Shown here: piece after piece, positions 25,247 to 34,020 of the stretch
Layout of the letters: each line of letters starts with the position of its first letter
How positions within the stretch are numbered: position 1 is the first letter of the stretch
NCBI GenBank assembly: GCA_964579725.1
Contig: CAZOHG010000010.1
Coordinates: forward strand, 12,233-76,232
Reading direction: 5' to 3'
From: CAZOHG01 sp964579725
GTDB taxonomy: Bacteria; Zhuqueibacterota; JdFR-76; BMS3Abin05
Length of the DNA: 64,000 bases
Position numbers and translations under genes: made by a program
The notes under the pieces: generated by a model
Seen by the model: the letters and a program-made list of their open reading frames with translations, nothing else
Told to the model about the DNA's origin: nothing
The model's database searches: none

Positions 25247-26104
25247 ATGAGCAAAATTCGAAAGCAGGAAAAAAATCGGGCGGAAAAATCACTTGAGAAA
25301 TATTTGGAAGAGATTGGTAATTACTCCCCCTTGCCTGCCGAACAGGAAATAGAGTTAGCCAAGCGCATCAAAAAAGGCGACAAGGAAGCACTTGACGTTT
25401 TGGTTCGTTCCAATCTCCGGTTTGTGGTAAGCGTGGCCAAGGAATACCAAAATCAGGGACTTCCTATGGAGGACCTCATTAATGAGGGGAATCTGGGGCT
25501 CATCAAAGCCGCCGAACGCTTTGACGAAACCCGCGGCTTTAAATTTATTTCCTACGCCGTGTGGTGGATTCGTCAATCAATTTTGCAAGCGCTGGCCGAA
25601 CAATCCCGGATTGTGCGCTTGCCCCTAAATCGCGTGGGGGCGATTAACAAAATCGGCAAGATGCTGGATCACTTGGGGCAGGAATACGAACGTGAACCCA
25701 GATTGGACGAGCTGGCCGATCGGATGGACATGACGCCCTTTGAGCTTTCCGAAACCCTTAAAACCTCGTCGCGACATCTTTCTTTGGACGCTCCCTTTCA
25801 ACAGGGAGAAGGCAACAGCTTGTTGGACGTGTTGAAAAACGACCACATGCCCTCTCCGGATAACGAACTCATGGACGAATCGCTGCGGCTGGAAATTGAA
25901 AAGGTTTTAGCCACGCTCACGCCCCGAGAGGCTAAAATCATTAAGCTCTATTTCGGCATTGACCAGGATCGTCCCCTAACGTTGGAGGAAATCGGGGAGA
26001 TTTTCGCGTTGACCCGCGAACGGGTGCGCCAAATTAAGGAAAAGGCTCTTCGCAAACTCCGACACAAATCGCGCCGACGCCCCCTGCAGAAATATTTGGG
26101 GTAA
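25247..26104 (+). CDS. rpoD: Primary sigma factor (short, RpoD/SigA type)
   Basis: The 285-residue protein has regions 1.2 to 4.2 but no region 1.1. Region 2 reads LRFVVSVAKEYQNQGLPMEDLINEGNLGLIKAAERFD and then the WWIRQSI promoter-melting helix. Region 3 follows, and region 4.2 ends with the LTLEEIGEIFALTRERVRQIKEKALRKLR recognition helix. The sequence resembles the short housekeeping sigma factors of Bacteroidota and relatives. The ATG at 25247 is preferred over 25226, with GAGGTG at 25231-25236. It should read the TTGATT/TATATT promoters found in this window. Confidence 0.93.
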   Translation: MSKIRKQEKNRAEKSLEKYLEEIGNYSPLPAEQEIELAKRIKKGDKEALDVLVRSNLRFVVSVAKEYQNQGLPMEDLINEGNLGLIKAAERFDETRGFKFISYAVWWIRQSILQALAEQSRIVRLPLNRVGAINKIGKMLDHLGQEYEREPRLDELADRMDMTPFELSETLKTSSRHLSLDAPFQQGEGNSLLDVLKNDHMPSPDNELMDESLRLEIEKVLATLTPREAKIIKLYFGIDQDRPLTLEEIGEIFALTRERVRQIKEKALRKLRHKSRRRPLQKYLG

Positions 26105-26153
26105 GATGAACTTGCCGCGCCTGACTGCAAGTCTTTTTGGTTCGTATTTTAAG

Positions 26154-26179
26154 AAAAACCCGGTTCTCCCGGGTTTTTT
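26154..26179 (+). terminator. Terminator after the sigma factor gene
   Basis: A nine-base stem AAAAACCCG/CGGGTTTTT (26154-26162 with 26170-26178) around a seven-base loop ends in a T run. Confidence 0.85.
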
Positions 26180-26213
26180 CGGTTGGGCTGTCGTTTTTTT
26201 GCCGATTTTCTAT

Positions 26214-26242
26214 TTGATTTAAAGCCTTGACTTCATTATATT
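26214..26242 (+). promoter_or_regulatory. Promoter of the 26432-28141 unit (TTGATT-17-TATATT)
   Basis: TTGATT at 26214-26219 and TATATT at 26237-26242 have a 17-base spacer. The transcript would start near 26250 and carry a leader of about 180 bases with no obvious gene, ending in the palindrome at 26403. Confidence 0.65.
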
Positions 26243-26402
26243 AAAAAGGCTTGGTTTGCCGCACTGTTTTGTGAAGAAACTTCGCCTGCTAATTCCGGTC
26301 GATTTGGCGAGGTAAGCAATTGAGGATCCCCCGCAAGAAATTGCGACAAAAAAGAGAAGCTGCGGGCATTCCTTTTCGAAGCGGCACCACACACGCAAAC
26401 GT

Positions 26403-26414
26403 CGCACATGTGCG
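26403..26414. promoter_or_regulatory. Perfect 12-base palindrome CGCACATGTGCG in the leader
   Basis: The palindrome sits 18 bases before the chosen ATG at 26432, far downstream of the promoter. It could be a roadblock operator or a short RNA hairpin near the ribosome site. It also contains an in-frame ATG (26408), which I reject as the start. Confidence 0.35.
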
Positions 26415-26431
26415 AAACAGAAACAAGGTTC

Positions 26432-26998
26432 ATGAATTCTCTGGGTGAAAAAATTTTCTTGGCTCTCTTTAAGTTGAAAAGGCGCCTTGGCACTCCTGAG
26501 GCACATGCTGTTCGGGTGCCGGTTCAAATGAACGAACGCACTTCTGTCTTGATTTGTTTTCCATCGGAGGAATCGGATCTAAGACGGTACCAAAACTTTT
26601 TAAACCATTTACTGGAGGTCTTGCCTGAGAAAGCCCTGTTTTTAATTTTACACCGAACTCAATTAAATGCCCTGAAGCTTCCGGCCAGAGCTTCGGTTTT
26701 GACGTACGACCAACGGGATTTTACCCGATTCGGTACGCTAAAAAGGGCCTGGCTAACAGCATTACCAAAGGATGTTTTTCTAACCATGGATCTCAATGAG
26801 GGCCATTCTTTGTGGAGTGCTCACCTCAGTTTTCAGACCCATGCCCCCCTTCGCCTGGCGTTTCAACAGGAACAGGGGGACATTTTTTGTAATATCTTGC
26901 TACGCTCCAGAGCCGGGGCAGAATTTTCGGAAAAAATGGAGCAGGTCATTCAATCGGTACGCGCGTTAATAAATCCCCCTAAAGTTTTGGCGGCTTGA
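26432..26998 (+). CDS. Uncharacterised protein, DUF6913-like
   Basis: The 188-residue soluble protein has alternating strands and helices (TSVLICFPSEESD, KALFLILH, DVFLTMDLNEGHSLWSAHLSFQTHAPLRLAF), reminiscent of DUF6913 proteins and of a half glycosyltransferase-like Rossmann fold. I am not certain of the family. The stop at 26996-26998 directly abuts the GTG of the GGDEF gene, so both are probably made together. The start is chosen at 26432 with AAGG just upstream; ATG 26408 lies inside a palindrome. Confidence 0.7.
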   Translation: MNSLGEKIFLALFKLKRRLGTPEAHAVRVPVQMNERTSVLICFPSEESDLRRYQNFLNHLLEVLPEKALFLILHRTQLNALKLPARASVLTYDQRDFTRFGTLKRAWLTALPKDVFLTMDLNEGHSLWSAHLSFQTHAPLRLAFQQEQGDIFCNILLRSRAGAEFSEKMEQVIQSVRALINPPKVLAA

Positions 26999-28141
26999 GT
27001 GAACGGTAAGCAAACAACGAAAAGAACACCGGCAGAAACGAAGCCTGTTCAGACAGATCCAAGCCTCAAGCGGGAGCTTGACGACCTGACGGAAAAATAC
27101 GTTGAAATTGAAAATGTCAATCGCGAACTCTCCCAAAAATTGACCGAACTGTTCGTTCTGTACAACATTTCCCATATTCTTAGCACCACTTTTGAAATTG
27201 AGGAAATTTTGACGGCCATTTTCCGTTTTTTCCGGGAATCGCTCGAAGCCGAAAGTGTTCATCTTTACCTTCTTGATTCCCTTAAAGACCGCCTGAATTT
27301 GCACAAGGTTTTTGGCTATTCGAAACAATCGAAAAAACCGCTCTTTCCGGAGCCGGGGGTACTCGAAAAAATTATTGTGTCGCAAAATCCTCTGCGTTTG
27401 GAAAAAATTCACCCGGCCAGCGCTCCCAACTCCGAGGCGGACACCTATTCTTACGCGGGCTTTCCTTTAATAACGGGGGGGCGGGAAGTGCTGGGCGTTT
27501 TGAGTTTCTTCCGAAAACATCCTGCCGTAATCTCACAGACAGATGTGGATTTTTTCTCCCGCATTTCGCAGGAAGTTGCCAGTTGTGTGGAGCGTGCCCT
27601 TGTTTTTTACCGCACCCACGAGTCCACAATTATCGACGACCTGACCGGAATTTTCAACCGGCGCTATTTCAACCAGCAGTTTCCTGTGGAGGTAAAACGC
27701 GCGGAACGCTACAAGCGCAATTTGTCGGTTATGATGATTGACATTGACGATTTCAAGCAAATAAATGACACCTACGGACATTTGAAGGGAGATGAAATTC
27801 TCCGAGCGATCGCCGGAATCATGAAAAATAATTTGCGGAAAGCCGATTTACTCTTTCGCTACGGCGGTGAGGAATTTGTGGTGCTGCTACCCGAAACAAC
27901 TGTGCAAAATGCCTACCGGGTGGGAGAAAAACTCCGCAAAAAGGTAGAAACGCATTTTCGTACCACCGATTACCAGATTGCCGATTACGGCGTGACTGTT
28001 TCCATCGGCATTGCCAATTTTCCGGTGGATGCCTATTCGGGGGAGAAGGTTCTTCAACTGGCAGACGAGCGCCTGTACCAGGCTAAAAATAGCGGAAAAA
28101 ATAAAACGGTTGCTTCGGAACCCTCGCCGCAGGAAGCGTGA
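26999..28141 (+). CDS. GAF-GGDEF diguanylate cyclase
   Basis: This soluble 380-residue protein makes cyclic di-GMP from GTP. A coiled coil (about residues 12-50) leads into a GAF domain (about 50-200), then a GGDEF domain. IDDFKQINDTYGHLKGD binds metal and nucleotide, and the active loop reads RYGGEEF. The preceding RKAD is an RxxD product-inhibition site, so output should be feedback-limited. The start is GTG 26999, with no gap from the upstream stop. There is no transmembrane segment, so the signal is probably cytoplasmic. Confidence 0.93.
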   Translation: MNGKQTTKRTPAETKPVQTDPSLKRELDDLTEKYVEIENVNRELSQKLTELFVLYNISHILSTTFEIEEILTAIFRFFRESLEAESVHLYLLDSLKDRLNLHKVFGYSKQSKKPLFPEPGVLEKIIVSQNPLRLEKIHPASAPNSEADTYSYAGFPLITGGREVLGVLSFFRKHPAVISQTDVDFFSRISQEVASCVERALVFYRTHESTIIDDLTGIFNRRYFNQQFPVEVKRAERYKRNLSVMMIDIDDFKQINDTYGHLKGDEILRAIAGIMKNNLRKADLLFRYGGEEFVVLLPETTVQNAYRVGEKLRKKVETHFRTTDYQIADYGVTVSIGIANFPVDAYSGEKVLQLADERLYQAKNSGKNKTVASEPSPQEA

Positions 28142-28264
28142 AACCTTCCGCCCGCCTTCTCGTATATTTCAGAAGTTTTTCCGATTTGGGGAGAATTGAA
28201 CCGGATGTGCCTTTTGTAAAAACACCCCCACACAGAATCCAAAATATAAGGAGGAAATCACATC

Positions 28265-29134
28265 ATGAGAAAAATCACCGCAGGAATTGTGTTGGTTGGA
28301 ATGGCTGCCCTCGTTTTGGTCGGTTGTGCAGCCCAAAAACCGAATTGGCAGGAAACCGTCAAAACAAAGGGCGTGGCGCTCCACTACCATTTCAAGAAGG
28401 GGAACAAGGCGGTTTACCGAACGGTTTCCACAAACGACGTTTCGCAGGAAATAATGGGACAAACACGAGAATTTACAACCACGCTCCGTTCAATTCTCCA
28501 CTACGTTGTTAAAGATGTGCGAAAAGACGGCAATTTTGTAATTGAGGCGGCCATTGACTCGCTAACAATCTCTGGAAGTAATCCGGCTCTGGCCCAAGTA
28601 CAGGGTATTTTGGACAAGGCACGAAATAAACCGGTGACACTGGTCGTCACACCCAAAGGCAAGGTGACATCCATTCAAGGCCTCAAAGCCTTTCCCAAAG
28701 CTCAGGGGATCGGCAATTGGAAGGAAACATTTCGGTCGCTTTTTCTGCAATTGCCTGAAAAACCGGTGAAAATTGGCGATTCCTGGAACCAAACAGATGT
28801 AAAAAATACCGGTAGCGCCGGGCTAAAAATTAAAGTAACGGCCAAGAAACATTACACCTTAAAAGGGATTACTCTCTACAAAAACAAACCGTGTCTGAAT
28901 ATGGCCTTTTCGGGCGATTTAAATATGTCCGGGAAGGGAAATCAAGCCGGAATGGACATTGAATTTTCGGGTACAGGTTCTTTTACCGGCAAAGTGTATT
29001 TCGATCCGGCCAGCTCGTCCTTTTGGCTCCTGACCTCCGAACATTCCACGGACGGGACAGCCAGAATTCCGTCCCGAAATATGGAAGTGCCGACTTCTAC
29101 TACGATGTCAATCAAAATGGAGCGAATTCAATAG
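28265..29134 (+). CDS. Lipoprotein, DUF6263-like
   Basis: A lipoprotein signal peptide ends in the lipobox LVGC (Cys at residue 21). The 289-residue protein then consists of strand-rich repeats, such as NKAVYRTVSTNDVSQ, GNFVIEAAIDSL and KPVKIGDSWNQT, as in DUF6263-type proteins from related bacteria. The function is unknown; it should be anchored in the envelope. A strong AAGGAGG at 28249-28255 precedes the ATG. Whether it shares the upstream cyclase transcript is unclear. A terminator follows. Confidence 0.85.
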   Translation: MRKITAGIVLVGMAALVLVGCAAQKPNWQETVKTKGVALHYHFKKGNKAVYRTVSTNDVSQEIMGQTREFTTTLRSILHYVVKDVRKDGNFVIEAAIDSLTISGSNPALAQVQGILDKARNKPVTLVVTPKGKVTSIQGLKAFPKAQGIGNWKETFRSLFLQLPEKPVKIGDSWNQTDVKNTGSAGLKIKVTAKKHYTLKGITLYKNKPCLNMAFSGDLNMSGKGNQAGMDIEFSGTGSFTGKVYFDPASSSFWLLTSEHSTDGTARIPSRNMEVPTSTTMSIKMERIQ

Positions 29135-29160
29135 AGTGGTGAAGAAAATCGCGCCGATTT

Positions 29161-29187
29161 GGGGCAGGGGTCAGTCTGCCCCTTTTT
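29161..29187 (+). terminator. Terminator after the lipoprotein gene
   Basis: GGGGCAG (29161-29167) pairs with CTGCCCC (29176-29182) across an eight-base loop and is followed by a T-rich tail. Confidence 0.85.
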
Positions 29188-29189
29188 CT

Positions 29190-29557
29190 TTTACCCCGAG
29201 AGTGCCGGAGCCGCAGTGAAAAGGGGCGCGGTGTCTTTTGTATCCGTTTTTTCAAAACCGGCTTCCTTCCACATGAAAACTAGCCCAATCCGATCGGCAA
29301 AGAAAAACCCAGCACGGGGTGGGCAAAAATCGTTTTCGGACTCACGTTTTGAGCCGACTCCTTTTCCAAACATTATCTGCCCTTTCTCTTCAGAAATCTT
29401 CAGAAATTTCCTTTTTCCGCCGATGAATAAAAGTGAAGTTCAAGAACTTTTGTCCTTAGAGGTAAAATGCCCTGGAAGCAAAAGCTGCCGCTTTGAAGGC
29501 TTTCTTTAGGGCATAAAGGGCACCGAGAAACCGGCGGCAGAGAGTCCAAAATACCTT
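29190..29557 (+). other. Unassigned 370-base region before glgP
   Basis: No convincing gene is seen. A 28-codon frame at 29423-29509 would encode a peptide ending CPGSKSCRFEGFL but has no ribosome site. GCCCT/AGGGC arms around 29470-29510 enclose AAAGC/GCTTT, so an RNA hairpin is possible. It does not match the cyclic di-GMP or other riboswitch consensus sequences I know. Confidence 0.3.
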
Positions 29558-29568
29558 GTCACGGTGAC
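29558..29568. promoter_or_regulatory. Palindrome GTCACGGTGAC upstream of the glgP promoter
   Basis: The 11-base inverted repeat (arms GTCAC/GTGAC) ends six bases before the -35 hexamer at 29575. This is a typical place for an activator or repressor site. Confidence 0.4.
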
Positions 29569-29574
29569 CTTTTC

Positions 29575-29603
29575 TTGAAATTGTCGAAATATCGCATTAT
29601 ATT
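29575..29603 (+). promoter_or_regulatory. Promoter of glgP (TTGAAA-17-TATATT)
   Basis: TTGAAA (29575-29580) and TATATT (29598-29603) are 17 bases apart. The leader to the ATG at 29763 would be about 150 bases. Confidence 0.65.
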
Positions 29604-29762
29604 TGTTTTCGTTCGTCTCGAAAAAGAGCCCGAGATTTCGGTGCGCTTTTCGAGTGTAAGAGAGTGTTAATTCTGGGGAAATTGAAAATTGCAGCGGTTA
29701 GCGAAGCGGCAAAATTAACGACAGCGAATGGAATCAGATTGACAAGAAACGGAGATTCTGCA

Positions 29763-31928
29763 ATGATTCATTCCAGACCTTTGGTACCTATTCAACTTCC
29801 CGAAGGAATCCAGCGGCTTGCGGATTTGGCGTACAATTTCTGGACCGGCTGGCAGCCCGATGTTCAAGAGCTTTTCCGGAGCATTCACCCCGAGGCCTGG
29901 GAGACCTCTTTGCACTGCCCGTTACAGGTTCTTCGGCGGGCGGAGCCCCAAAAATTAGAGGCGCTGGCTCAGGACACCACTTTTTTGAAAAAATACCGCT
30001 CTGTTCTTCAAAAATTCGATGCTTACCTGAATGAGCCCACTACCTGGTTCCGCCAAAATGTGGGTGATTCGCCAATGGGGCCCATTGCCTATTTTTCTGC
30101 CGAATACGGAATTCACGAATCTTTTCCCATGTATTCCGGAGGATTAGGGGTCCTATCGGGGGATCATTGTAAATCCGCCAGCGATTTGGGACTGCCTTTT
30201 GTAGCAGTAGGGCTCTGGTACCAGCAGGGCTTTTTTACGCAGCAAATCGATCGGTACGGCAATCAGCGGGCGCTCTTTACGTCCTACGACCCCAAAAATC
30301 TTGCGGTTCAAGAGGTGGTAGACGCATCCGGCCGCGAGATTCGGGTAAGGTTGAGCATTGCTGAACGCGAGGTTCAGGCGAAGATTTGGCGCCTGCAGGT
30401 GGGGCGAATTAATTTGTTGCTGTTAGACGTCAACGTGCCTGAAAATCACCCTGAGGATCGCGCCATTAACGCCCAGCTTTACCGAGCCGACCACGAAACG
30501 CGTATTCGCCAGGAAATGCTTTTGGGCATCGGCGGTACCCGGGCTTTGAAGGCATTGGGCATCACCCCATCCGTGTGGCACATGAATGAAGGCCATTCCG
30601 CTTTTATGGGGTTGGAACGCATTCGCGATTTGATGGCTAACCAGAATCTTTCCTTTGAAGAGGCGGTGGAAGCGGTCCGGGCGAACGCTATTTTTACGAC
30701 CCACACGCCGGTTCCCGCCGGCCACGATGAATTTCACTACGGGTTAATGGATTACACGTTTCAGCGGTACTGGAATCACCTGGGACTTCCGCGGGAAAAG
30801 GTGCTGGCCTTGGGCAAAGACGGTTTCCGAACCGGCGACCGTTTTAGCATGACCGTTTTGGCGATTAAATTGTCCGATTTTCACAACGGAGTCAGCCAGC
30901 TTCACGGAAAAGTTTCTCAGCGTCTCTGGCACGACCTGTGGCCCGATCTTCCGGAGGAGCAAGTTCCCATTGGAGCCGTAACCAACGGCGTCCACACGCC
31001 TTCCTGGATGGCCGGTGACATGCAACTTCTTACCGCCCGGGTTTTCGGGGAGAATTGGCGAACGAATCTGACCCATCCCGACTTTTGGCAAAAAGACGTT
31101 GTTTTCCCCAAAAAGGACTTTTGGGAACTCCACACGCGCGCCAAACAGCGCCTGATTGAAGAAGTCAGACGACGGCTCAAGGTACAATTTGAACGCGAAG
31201 GATTGCCGTCGGAGGAGATTGAGTCGTATTTTGACCCCAATGTGTTGACAATCGGTTTCGCCCGACGGTTCGCCACGTACAAACGAGCCAATCTCATTTT
31301 TCGAGATGCCGAACGTCTCAAGCATCTTTTGAATCAAAAAGACCGCCCGGTACAAATTATTTTTGCAGGGAAAGCGCATCCGGCCGACCAGCCCGGGCAA
31401 GCGGTTTTGCGGGACATTTTTCGGTGGACCCGGGAAGAAGCCTTCCGGGGAAAAATCGTCTTGGTCGAAAATTACGATTTGGCGCTTGCCAAACTTCTAA
31501 TAGCCGGGAGCGATGTGTGGCTGAACAATCCCCGTAAACCATTAGAAGCCAGCGGAACCAGCGGAATGAAGGCGGTTTTAAACGGGGGAATTAATTTCAG
31601 CGTGTTGGACGGGTGGTGGGTGGAGGGCTACAACGGCCGAAACGGCTGGGAAATCGGGCCGAACGACCCGCCGGAGGACCCCAATCTTCAGGACGAGGCG
31701 GATGTCCGGTCGCTTTACGAAACATTGGAAAAGGAAATTATTCCTCTCTTTTACGAGAGAAGTGAAAAGGGAATTCCCGAAAAGTGGATTGACAAAGCCT
31801 TTGAATCTTACCGCAGTCTGATTTCCTTTTTTAGCACCGACCGAATGGTGGCGGAGTATTTTCAGAAATATTACGCCAAAGCAGCCGAGGCGGCGAAACA
31901 CACCCGGCAAGAGGCTTTCGCGTATTGA
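29763..31928 (+). CDS. glgP: Glycogen/alpha-glucan phosphorylase (GT35)
   Basis: This enzyme releases glucose-1-phosphate from glycogen or maltodextrins. The 721 residues match the shorter GT35 group found in thermophiles and many anaerobes. YFSAEYGIHESFPMYSGGLGVLSGDH is the N-terminal signature, RRFATYKRANL lies in the phosphate region, and EASGTSGMKAVLNGG carries the PLP lysine at about residue 603. The ATG at 29763 starts the conserved part; a longer TTG start at 29664 is less likely. With the PPi-type phosphofructokinase and pyruvate kinase nearby it supplies glycolysis from stored glucan. Confidence 0.94.
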   Translation: MIHSRPLVPIQLPEGIQRLADLAYNFWTGWQPDVQELFRSIHPEAWETSLHCPLQVLRRAEPQKLEALAQDTTFLKKYRSVLQKFDAYLNEPTTWFRQNVGDSPMGPIAYFSAEYGIHESFPMYSGGLGVLSGDHCKSASDLGLPFVAVGLWYQQGFFTQQIDRYGNQRALFTSYDPKNLAVQEVVDASGREIRVRLSIAEREVQAKIWRLQVGRINLLLLDVNVPENHPEDRAINAQLYRADHETRIRQEMLLGIGGTRALKALGITPSVWHMNEGHSAFMGLERIRDLMANQNLSFEEAVEAVRANAIFTTHTPVPAGHDEFHYGLMDYTFQRYWNHLGLPREKVLALGKDGFRTGDRFSMTVLAIKLSDFHNGVSQLHGKVSQRLWHDLWPDLPEEQVPIGAVTNGVHTPSWMAGDMQLLTARVFGENWRTNLTHPDFWQKDVVFPKKDFWELHTRAKQRLIEEVRRRLKVQFEREGLPSEEIESYFDPNVLTIGFARRFATYKRANLIFRDAERLKHLLNQKDRPVQIIFAGKAHPADQPGQAVLRDIFRWTREEAFRGKIVLVENYDLALAKLLIAGSDVWLNNPRKPLEASGTSGMKAVLNGGINFSVLDGWWVEGYNGRNGWEIGPNDPPEDPNLQDEADVRSLYETLEKEIIPLFYERSEKGIPEKWIDKAFESYRSLISFFSTDRMVAEYFQKYYAKAAEAAKHTRQEAFAY

Positions 31929-31975
31929 AAAAAGAGGCGACGCCGCGTCTCTCAAGTCATTTTTGTGTTTTCCGG

Positions 31976-32014
31976 CCTGGCCGGTGAAAAAACGTTCCGC
32001 CGACCAGGTTTTTT
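31976..32014 (+). terminator. Terminator after glgP
   Basis: CCTGG-CCGG pairs imperfectly with CCG-A-CCAGG (31976-31984 with 32000-32008; one mismatch) and is followed by six T. It lies between convergent genes. Confidence 0.65.
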
Positions 32015-32026
32015 CCTCCCATTTTA

Positions 32027-33958
32027 CTACCGCCGAATGTGAGTGAGTTCTACCCGTTCAATGTGTTTTTCCGTGTTCGAGTAGACGTCTACAAACACCT
32101 TTTTACCCTCCACCGTAAAGAGAACGTAGTTTTGGAGAGCCGTAAATTTTTTGACGGCTTTTTCCCAGGGCGGGTGCGCCTGCTCGTAATAGGGCGCGCC
32201 CATGCCACCTGAAATAATCTGCCAGATAGGGTACTTGAAATGGGGATTGGGAGAAAATTTGTCCAATTTCCCATCGCCGTTTGTGTCGTCCACAGCCGGA
32301 ATGCCCACAGGAGTTTGTCTTGAAATCAGAGCGCGTGAATAGTTGTGTTCGTCTCCGTCCAAAACGGCCAGCACTTTCCGGTGCTGACTGAACATGCTCC
32401 AAAGCGTGTTGCGGCGCTCGATGATCCCCTCTGGCAAAAAACGAAGTGTCCCGCGTCGGGCGTCGAATACCCCTGGCCGCAACGCGTTGTTCCCGTGGTA
32501 CCACATGCCGGAATCCAAATGCCCGCCGTTTGGGAAAGCCGGTGTGTGGGCGGCTAAAATCACCCAGTCAATGGTAGGGTCTTTTTCGGCTCGATCCAAT
32601 TCCCCTTTGAGCCACTTGAATTGTTGTTCCAAAATGTAGCCGTCGAAATTGCCGCCGTATTTTTTAAAGTGGTTGGAAAACCAATAGTTGGTGTCGTACG
32701 CGACCAGCAAAATATTTCCGTATTGAAAAGAAAAGACATTCTCTTTGTAGGTGGGGAAATCCGCTTTCCGAGGATTGGGGTCAAACGAAGCACCATCCTC
32801 CGATTGCGGGCCGTTTAGCGGATTGACGAATTCCTCGGCAAAAAGGGCTTCCGCACTGGCCGTGGAGTAAGGCCATTTGTCCAGGCCTGAGCCGTAATGG
32901 GAACCGTCGTCAAACACATTGAGCAGGGTTTCATGGTTACCTTTCACCACGTACACCGGCCGGAAGTGCCCGAAAGGCTCCACGGCGTTTTTCCAACTGC
33001 GAAGTTCCAGGCGGTAATCCTCCTTTGAAGAGGTGTACCCGTCGATTAGATCGCCGACCATTAGAAGAAATTGGGCGCCTTTTCGAAATGCTGCTGTCGC
33101 AAACGTGGAAACGGTTTTGTAATTGACCGTGTTCACATTCAACTCACCGCCCCCGAATCCCGAGCGGCTGTCCGAGAGAAAAGCAAATTTAAAATGGCTG
33201 GCGCCTTTTGGCGGAGCCGTGTGAAAGGAAAATTCCCGTGACGTCACTGTCCCAGATTTTCCGGTGGACGTAATTTTGTAGGTGTAGTCCACACAAGGAG
33301 AAAGCCCCGTCACGCGTACTTCATGCCGGCGGGCGATTTTGGGGTCGGTGAAACGTTTCGCGTTTACCCACACCGAACCCCGGCTGGGTTTGTCCGTTAC
33401 CCACGAAATGACGACCCGGTCCGGAGCATCGGAGCAAACGAGATTGACAAACGGACCCTCCGTAATGGTAAGCGCCCGATAAAAGATACCGTTTTTTCGG
33501 ACGAAATGGACACGGGCGTCGTAGGTTCGCATGGCACGAATGGAGGGATCCCACACCTCGATTCGATAGGGCAAACAGCCCTCATTTGTTTTGGCCCAGC
33601 CATTGTCATCGTATTTCGGGCGAAAATAGGCGCTGATTTTCAAAAATCCACGCCCCTTTTCAATGCGAGATGAGCGTCGGTAGCGCGGAAAGGTCAATTG
33701 GGCATCTTTCTGATAAACCCCGTAGGAAAGGCGTCCGGTGAGGGAGGTGTCTCCTAAATCCAGAAAAAGGCCCGTTTTATTTCCCGCGGGCAGGACATTC
33801 CAGATCTGGTTTTCGCGCAGATAAAAATTCTCCGCCGCTTTTTTGGGCGGGAAATTCGGAATTTTTACCGGCGGGTTTTCCCCCGCTGAGGCCCATTGAC
33901 CGGCGGACGCAACGAACAAAATCGACAGTAAGATCGGCAAAAGTAAACTTTTTTTCAT
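32027..33958 (-). CDS. Secreted calcineurin-like phosphoesterase with purple-acid-phosphatase-type fibronectin domain
   Basis: A signal peptide (about 25 residues) precedes 643 residues in total. After an N-terminal strand-rich region, about residues 165-250 resemble the fibronectin-like domain of purple acid phosphatases (DRVVISWVTDKPSRGSVWV). The metallophosphoesterase domain follows with LSDSRSG, GDLIDG, GNHE, AAHTP and GDEHNY. The first motif lacks the usual DxH histidine, as in purple acid phosphatases. Likely a periplasmic or exported phosphatase; substrate unknown. Confidence 0.85.
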   Translation of the reverse strand: MKKSLLLPILLSILFVASAGQWASAGENPPVKIPNFPPKKAAENFYLRENQIWNVLPAGNKTGLFLDLGDTSLTGRLSYGVYQKDAQLTFPRYRRSSRIEKGRGFLKISAYFRPKYDDNGWAKTNEGCLPYRIEVWDPSIRAMRTYDARVHFVRKNGIFYRALTITEGPFVNLVCSDAPDRVVISWVTDKPSRGSVWVNAKRFTDPKIARRHEVRVTGLSPCVDYTYKITSTGKSGTVTSREFSFHTAPPKGASHFKFAFLSDSRSGFGGGELNVNTVNYKTVSTFATAAFRKGAQFLLMVGDLIDGYTSSKEDYRLELRSWKNAVEPFGHFRPVYVVKGNHETLLNVFDDGSHYGSGLDKWPYSTASAEALFAEEFVNPLNGPQSEDGASFDPNPRKADFPTYKENVFSFQYGNILLVAYDTNYWFSNHFKKYGGNFDGYILEQQFKWLKGELDRAEKDPTIDWVILAAHTPAFPNGGHLDSGMWYHGNNALRPGVFDARRGTLRFLPEGIIERRNTLWSMFSQHRKVLAVLDGDEHNYSRALISRQTPVGIPAVDDTNGDGKLDKFSPNPHFKYPIWQIISGGMGAPYYEQAHPPWEKAVKKFTALQNYVLFTVEGKKVFVDVYSNTEKHIERVELTHIRR

Positions 33959-34020
33959 TGAATCAGTCCTGTTTTGAGTACGTGGAATTGAATTTTTGAA
34001 CCGAGTGTACCCTCCATTTT

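Noticed and set aside
26408..26431. ATG at 26408 as the start of the DUF6913-like gene
   Set aside because: It lies inside a perfect palindrome and has no ribosome site; ATG 26432 has AAGG upstream.
29159..29509. Plus-strand frame of 116 codons after the lipoprotein gene
   Set aside because: It starts inside the terminator hairpin, is compositionally non-coding and has no ribosome site.
29190..29557. Possible cyclic di-GMP riboswitch near the cyclase gene
   Set aside because: The consensus core and tetraloop receptor of GEMM riboswitches are not present.
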